Shown here piece after piece: positions 60,581 through 64,000 of a stretch of 64,000 bases of DNA. Under the pieces are notes generated by a model, which saw nothing but the letters and a program-made list of their open reading frames with translations, was not told the origin of the DNA and ran no database searches. The stretch's first letter is position 1. The number at the start of each line of letters is the position of its first letter. Source of the stretch: Terriglobales bacterium (GTDB lineage: Bacteria; Acidobacteriota; Terriglobia; Terriglobales; Acidobacteriaceae); assembly GCA_035651655.1 (NCBI GenBank), contig DASRFG010000007.1, forward strand, positions 1 to 64,000, in the 5' to 3' direction. A program made the position numbers and the translations under genes.

Positions 60581-62740
60581 ATGCTGGAACTCAACACCCC
60601 GGTTCAGTACGTCAAAGGAATTGGTCCGCGAGTTGCCGAGGTGTTGGCGGCCAAGGGCATTGCCACAGTTGAGGACCTGCTTTATTACCTTCCATTCCGG
60701 TATGAAGACCGCCTGAACCCGCGAACCATCGCCGAGTTGCGGCCGGGTGAGATGGCCACGGTGATTGCCGAGGTACGGACGTCGGGCCTGTTCCGTACAC
60801 GGTCTCGCCTGGATATCTTTCACATGACCGCTGGGCAGGGTCGAACCACATTGAAGTGTCTCTGGTTTCATGGCCGTTATCTGGAGGGCAAGTTTCGTCC
60901 CGGGCAGATGGTGGCGCTGTATGGCAAGGTGGAAGAAGCCACCAAGGGTAGAGGTGGGCTGGAGATCATACAGCCGCAATTCGAGATCCTGAGCGACGGC
61001 GCCGGAAGTAACGGCTCAGAAGATCCCGCTGAATTGGCCGCGCAGTCGCTTGAGACCGGGCGCATTGTTCCCATTTACGAATCCGCAGGGGAGCGCAAGC
61101 TCACCAGTCGCTGGTTTCGGCAGGTCATTCATTCCGTGCTTCAGAACCTGGAAGAAATTCCCGAGACCATCCCGAAAGCCATCCGGGAGCGCATTGGGCT
61201 AATCCCCCGCAAAGAGGCGTTCTGGCGAACCCACTGGCCGGAAGCGGGCGAGAGCTTTACCGACCTGCAATCCGCCCGTACTCCAGCCCAGCGGCGGCTG
61301 ATTTTTGAGGAACTCTTCTTCCTGGAGTTGGGCCTGGAGCTCAAGCGCAAAAAGCAGCGAGCGCAGATCGGAATTTCCTTCAAACTGGACGAGCGTTCGC
61401 GCGAGGCCATTAAGCGGGTACTGCCCTTCCATCCCACAGCCGCCCAGAAGCGGGTCCTGAAGGAGATTGCCGCAGACATGCAGCAACCAGTCCCCATGCG
61501 GCGACTGCTGCAGGGTGATGTTGGGTCGGGCAAGACGATTGTGGCCTTCGAGGCGGCAATCATTGCCATAGAGAACGGGTACCAGGTTGCGCTGATGGCG
61601 CCGACGGAAATTCTGGCTACCCAACATTATCTTTCTGCGCGGCGAATCCTTGAAAAAGCGGGCTACAGGATTGTTTTACTTACGGGTTCGTTGGAACAAG
61701 ACCACAAACGCGATCTGCGGCGGCATATCTCAAGGGGCGACGCCCAATTGGTGATTGGCACACATGCGCTCATTGAAGAAAGTGTGGAATTCGCCAATCT
61801 CGGCTTGGTGATCGTTGACGAGCAGCACCGCTTCGGTGTCATGCAGCGTTTCAAGCTGATGCGAAAAGCAGGGAGCTCGCAGCCCGTGGAGCCAGACACG
61901 CTGGTGATGACTGCAACTCCCATCCCACGAACGCTCGCACTCACACTCTATGGCGAACTCGACAGCAGTGTGCTGGACGAGATGCCGCCAGGACGGACGC
62001 CGATCACCACCAAACGAGTTTCTGACCAAGTCGCTGATGAGGTCTGGGAATTCGTGCGCCGGCAGGCCAAGGCAGGTCACCAGGCATACGTCGTTTATCC
62101 GGTGATTGAAGAAAACGAAGAACGGGAAGTCAAAGCCGCTATCCAGATGTACGAGAAATTACGACGTGAGATCTTGCCAGACCTGAAGATCGGATTGCTG
62201 CACGGACGGCTTGAGGCAGAGGAAAAAGACAGAATTATGCGCCGCTTTCAAAAAGGTGAACTGGATGTCCTGGTTTCAACCACGGTGATTGAGGTCGGCG
62301 TGGATGTCCCGAATGCCAACGTCATGCTGGTGGAGCACGCTGAGCGCTTCGGGCTCGCTCAGTTACACCAACTGCGAGGACGAATTGGCCGGGGCAGCGC
62401 GAAATCTCACTGCATCCTGATGACGGGCGGCAAAGTGTCCGAAGACGCAGATCGCCGCCTCAATGAGTTGGTGCGGACCAGCAATGGCTTTGAAATCGCC
62501 GAACTCGATTTGGAATTGCGAGGCCCCGGAGAATTCTTCGGCACCAGGCAAAAAGGCATGCCCAGCCTCAAAGTAGCCAATCTTGTGCGTGATCGTGAAC
62601 TCCTGGAGATGGCCAAGCGCGAAGCTGCGGCGGTTATGGCGGGCCCGAACAGCGACATTTCTCAGGAGGAGATCACGCGCGCCATCCAGGACTTGCGCAC
62701 ACACTGGAACCGCCACTACGGCCTGGCGGCAGTGGGTTGA
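60581..62740 (+). CDS. recG: ATP-dependent DNA helicase RecG
   Basis: RecG reverses stalled forks and processes recombination intermediates. The 719-residue protein has the wedge/OB domain at the N-terminus (VQYVKGIGPRVAEVLAAKGI), Walker A LQGDVGSGKTIVA, DEQH box VIVDEQHRFGVMQR, motif III TATPIPRTLALTLYGEL, and C-terminal motifs ATTVIEVGVDVPNANVML-type and HQLRGRIGRG. Length is normal. It overlaps the convergent metalloprotease-like gene by 25 bases. Confidence 0.95.
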   Translation: MLELNTPVQYVKGIGPRVAEVLAAKGIATVEDLLYYLPFRYEDRLNPRTIAELRPGEMATVIAEVRTSGLFRTRSRLDIFHMTAGQGRTTLKCLWFHGRYLEGKFRPGQMVALYGKVEEATKGRGGLEIIQPQFEILSDGAGSNGSEDPAELAAQSLETGRIVPIYESAGERKLTSRWFRQVIHSVLQNLEEIPETIPKAIRERIGLIPRKEAFWRTHWPEAGESFTDLQSARTPAQRRLIFEELFFLELGLELKRKKQRAQIGISFKLDERSREAIKRVLPFHPTAAQKRVLKEIAADMQQPVPMRRLLQGDVGSGKTIVAFEAAIIAIENGYQVALMAPTEILATQHYLSARRILEKAGYRIVLLTGSLEQDHKRDLRRHISRGDAQLVIGTHALIEESVEFANLGLVIVDEQHRFGVMQRFKLMRKAGSSQPVEPDTLVMTATPIPRTLALTLYGELDSSVLDEMPPGRTPITTKRVSDQVADEVWEFVRRQAKAGHQAYVVYPVIEENEEREVKAAIQMYEKLRREILPDLKIGLLHGRLEAEEKDRIMRRFQKGELDVLVSTTVIEVGVDVPNANVMLVEHAERFGLAQLHQLRGRIGRGSAKSHCILMTGGKVSEDADRRLNELVRTSNGFEIAELDLELRGPGEFFGTRQKGMPSLKVANLVRDRELLEMAKREAAAVMAGPNSDISQEEITRAIQDLRTHWNRHYGLAAVG

Positions 62741-64000
62741 ACATCGTGCAGTGCCCGAAAAATTTCTGCGTCCAGGGCCTGCCGTAGTGCGCCAAACTCG
62801 GGCGAGGCGGCGAAGCGCAAAGTCAGATCAGGAGTGCTGGCTGCAACTGCGGTCACGGTGGAGTTTGCGCTCAGCAAAGTGGTGCGCAACTTCTGAGCCG
62901 TATCCTGATCAAAGCCCTCCGTCGCCAGAACCAGATTCTTCCAGCGCTCCACCACGACCGGTCCTTCTTCGGTATTGAACTGCAATGATGCGCAAGCACC
63001 CGAGCAGGAAGAAGACAAGTTGCTGACCGTGGCATAACGGTGCGCTACTGACGCAGCATACAAGTTGGCAAACCTTTGCGCCGCTTGTGCGGACTTCCAT
63101 TTGGAGACGTAAACCAGCGCCACATCTTTGGTGGTAAGTGGTCCGGAGCCTGCCGACTTTCGTTTCATGGCAACGTACGAACCGCCGTCCCATGATGGTG
63201 AAAGCTGGGTTGCTGTCAGCTTTCCCTCGAATTGCTGTATGAGCGTGCGGAGATCCATTTCGCCGATGGTGCCGGAGTCGAGTGGCTCGTAAGAATTACC
63301 GGTTAGAGCTTGCAGGCTCGGAATTGCGGGATTGCTCGTCTTCTCTCCCGCTAAATAAGCCTCTGGGTGTAACACTTCATGTGTGCTTACAGGCGGGCGC
63401 GCGAAAGGCCGGGTAAAGGCCGATTCCTTGCCGCCATGTACCAGCAGCTCGGCTTCAAAAGCGAACCCTTCACGGTATGGAAAAATCAGGCCGTTGCGCA
63501 GGACCAGGGGCGCCTGATGAAGGCTCGGGGTCTCGGCCAGGGATTCCATTCGGTTTTTCATGGACTCGATCAATTGCGGCATACGTTGCAAGCTGGCGCC
63601 GTACTCAGAGAGGTTGTAGTCAACCAACACAATCATGGCCTGGCCCTCTATCACTGCCATGCGCCCGGAACTCTGCTCCCCAGGATCCATCTCGGTTGCG
63701 ACGTTGTCTCGTGGATCATCATTGGGCTTTCGGTCAGTTTCGCTCAGCCCTGGAGTCCACTTCAGCAAGTTGAAATTTTGGTCCTGCAACGCGTGCGTCA
63801 GTTCATGGGCCAGCACCGGGCGCTGCTGCTCGGCGGGCATCCAGTTCATCAGATAGATTGTCTTGGTCTTAGGATCATAGAACGCAGCAATGTTTTCGCC
63901 CGCGATAGAAGCGGCGACGGCACGCATCTGGAAGTCGCGAGGAAGCAGGCCAAACTTCTTCAGCGTTAGTTCCGTCCGTTCCAAGCGCTGGGCTGATTTG
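62716..64000 (-). CDS. HEXXH metalloprotease-like protein, 5' end outside the window
   Basis: At least 428 residues are encoded, and the frame stays open through the last base, so the N-terminus is missing. A zinc-protease motif HELTH lies in RPVLAHELTHALQDQNF, preceded by FYDPKTKTIYLMNW, which together resemble M48-like or similar zincins that act on envelope proteins. The C-terminal 200 residues are of unknown fold. Whether it has a signal peptide cannot be seen. Confidence 0.65.
   Translation of the reverse strand, partial: KSAQRLERTELTLKKFGLLPRDFQMRAVAASIAGENIAAFYDPKTKTIYLMNWMPAEQQRPVLAHELTHALQDQNFNLLKWTPGLSETDRKPNDDPRDNVATEMDPGEQSSGRMAVIEGQAMIVLVDYNLSEYGASLQRMPQLIESMKNRMESLAETPSLHQAPLVLRNGLIFPYREGFAFEAELLVHGGKESAFTRPFARPPVSTHEVLHPEAYLAGEKTSNPAIPSLQALTGNSYEPLDSGTIGEMDLRTLIQQFEGKLTATQLSPSWDGGSYVAMKRKSAGSGPLTTKDVALVYVSKWKSAQAAQRFANLYAASVAHRYATVSNLSSSCSGACASLQFNTEEGPVVVERWKNLVLATEGFDQDTAQKLRTTLLSANSTVTAVAASTPDLTLRFAASPEFGALRQALDAEIFRALHDVQPTAARP

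Noticed and set aside
62716-62740. Possible frameshift at the recG 3' end
   Set aside because: It is a simple convergent overlap of two complete reading frames; RecG has a normal C-terminus.

Overview
The window looks like a chromosomal segment of an Acidobacteriota bacterium (Terriglobia / Koribacter-like). This is inferred from gene content and family resemblance, because no 16S rRNA gene is present. Pointers are a CadC-type winged-helix protein with a membrane half, of a kind abundant in that phylum; dispersed extragenic repeats of the 'accacagaggacacagag' type; Gram-negative lipid A genes (fabZ, lpxA, lpxI); and a housekeeping order of tRNA-Gln, prs, rplY, pth, rpsF, rpsR, rplI. Most of the window is compact and GC-rich. 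Two stretches (about 0.2-0.75 kb and 11.4-13.1 kb) are visibly more AT-rich and look acquired.

Layout: 0.2-0.75 kb holds an isolated hypothetical gene. 0.9-9.1 kb is a sugar locus: a secreted GH27/GH36-type glycosidase with a PKD domain, a secreted amidohydrolase and a second GH36-type glycosidase on the plus strand, facing a PfkB sugar kinase and a SIS-domain sugar-phosphate isomerase on the minus strand. 9.2-10.8 kb is the periplasmic methionine-sulfoxide repair pair msrP-msrQ. 11.05-14.2 kb contains a duplicated winged-helix regulator gene whose first copy is broken and fused to a helicase remnant, with two orphan hypothetical genes between the copies. 14.2-16.3 kb has a GtrA protein, a CDP-alcohol phosphatidyltransferase, a small conserved protein and a MerR regulator. 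16.7-21 kb carries an orphan hydantoinase-B gene and the threonine-to-glycine pair tdh-kbl. 21-24 kb is the pyrR-pyrB-pyrC operon. 24-30 kb has a zinc-ribbon membrane protein, a lipoprotein, a GH3 hexosaminidase, an Smr-like protein, miaA and a TonB-like protein.

30-34.8 kb is a lipid A operon: fabZ-lpxA-lpxI, then a DinB-fold protein, an Ig-domain protein and a Gfo/Idh/MocA dehydrogenase. 34.8-38.8 kb has an M20 peptidase, a 55-codon tatA, maf and treZ. 38.9-48.4 kb is core replication, transcription and translation: lepA, dnaB, rpoD, dnaG, ruvB. The 0.9 kb dnaB-rpoD gap holds a repeat element and a candidate structured RNA ending in a strong bidirectional terminator. 48.5-53.4 kb is ispE, tRNA-Gln, prs, rplY, pth, rpsF, rpsR, rplI. 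53.5-57.6 kb is an apparent envelope-stress operon: an ECF sigma factor, a membrane anti-sigma with a HEAT-like tail, a secreted protein with a strict 18-residue repeat (predicted beta-helix), and a double-PDZ protein without a protease. 57.8-64 kb has a TPR protein, a GAF-GAF-GGDEF diguanylate cyclase, a small membrane protein, recG and a truncated zinc-metalloprotease-like gene running off the window.

The best candidates for undescribed biology are the sigma / anti-sigma / beta-helix / PDZ operon, the structured RNA between dnaB and rpoD, and the broken regulator duplication with its orphan genes.
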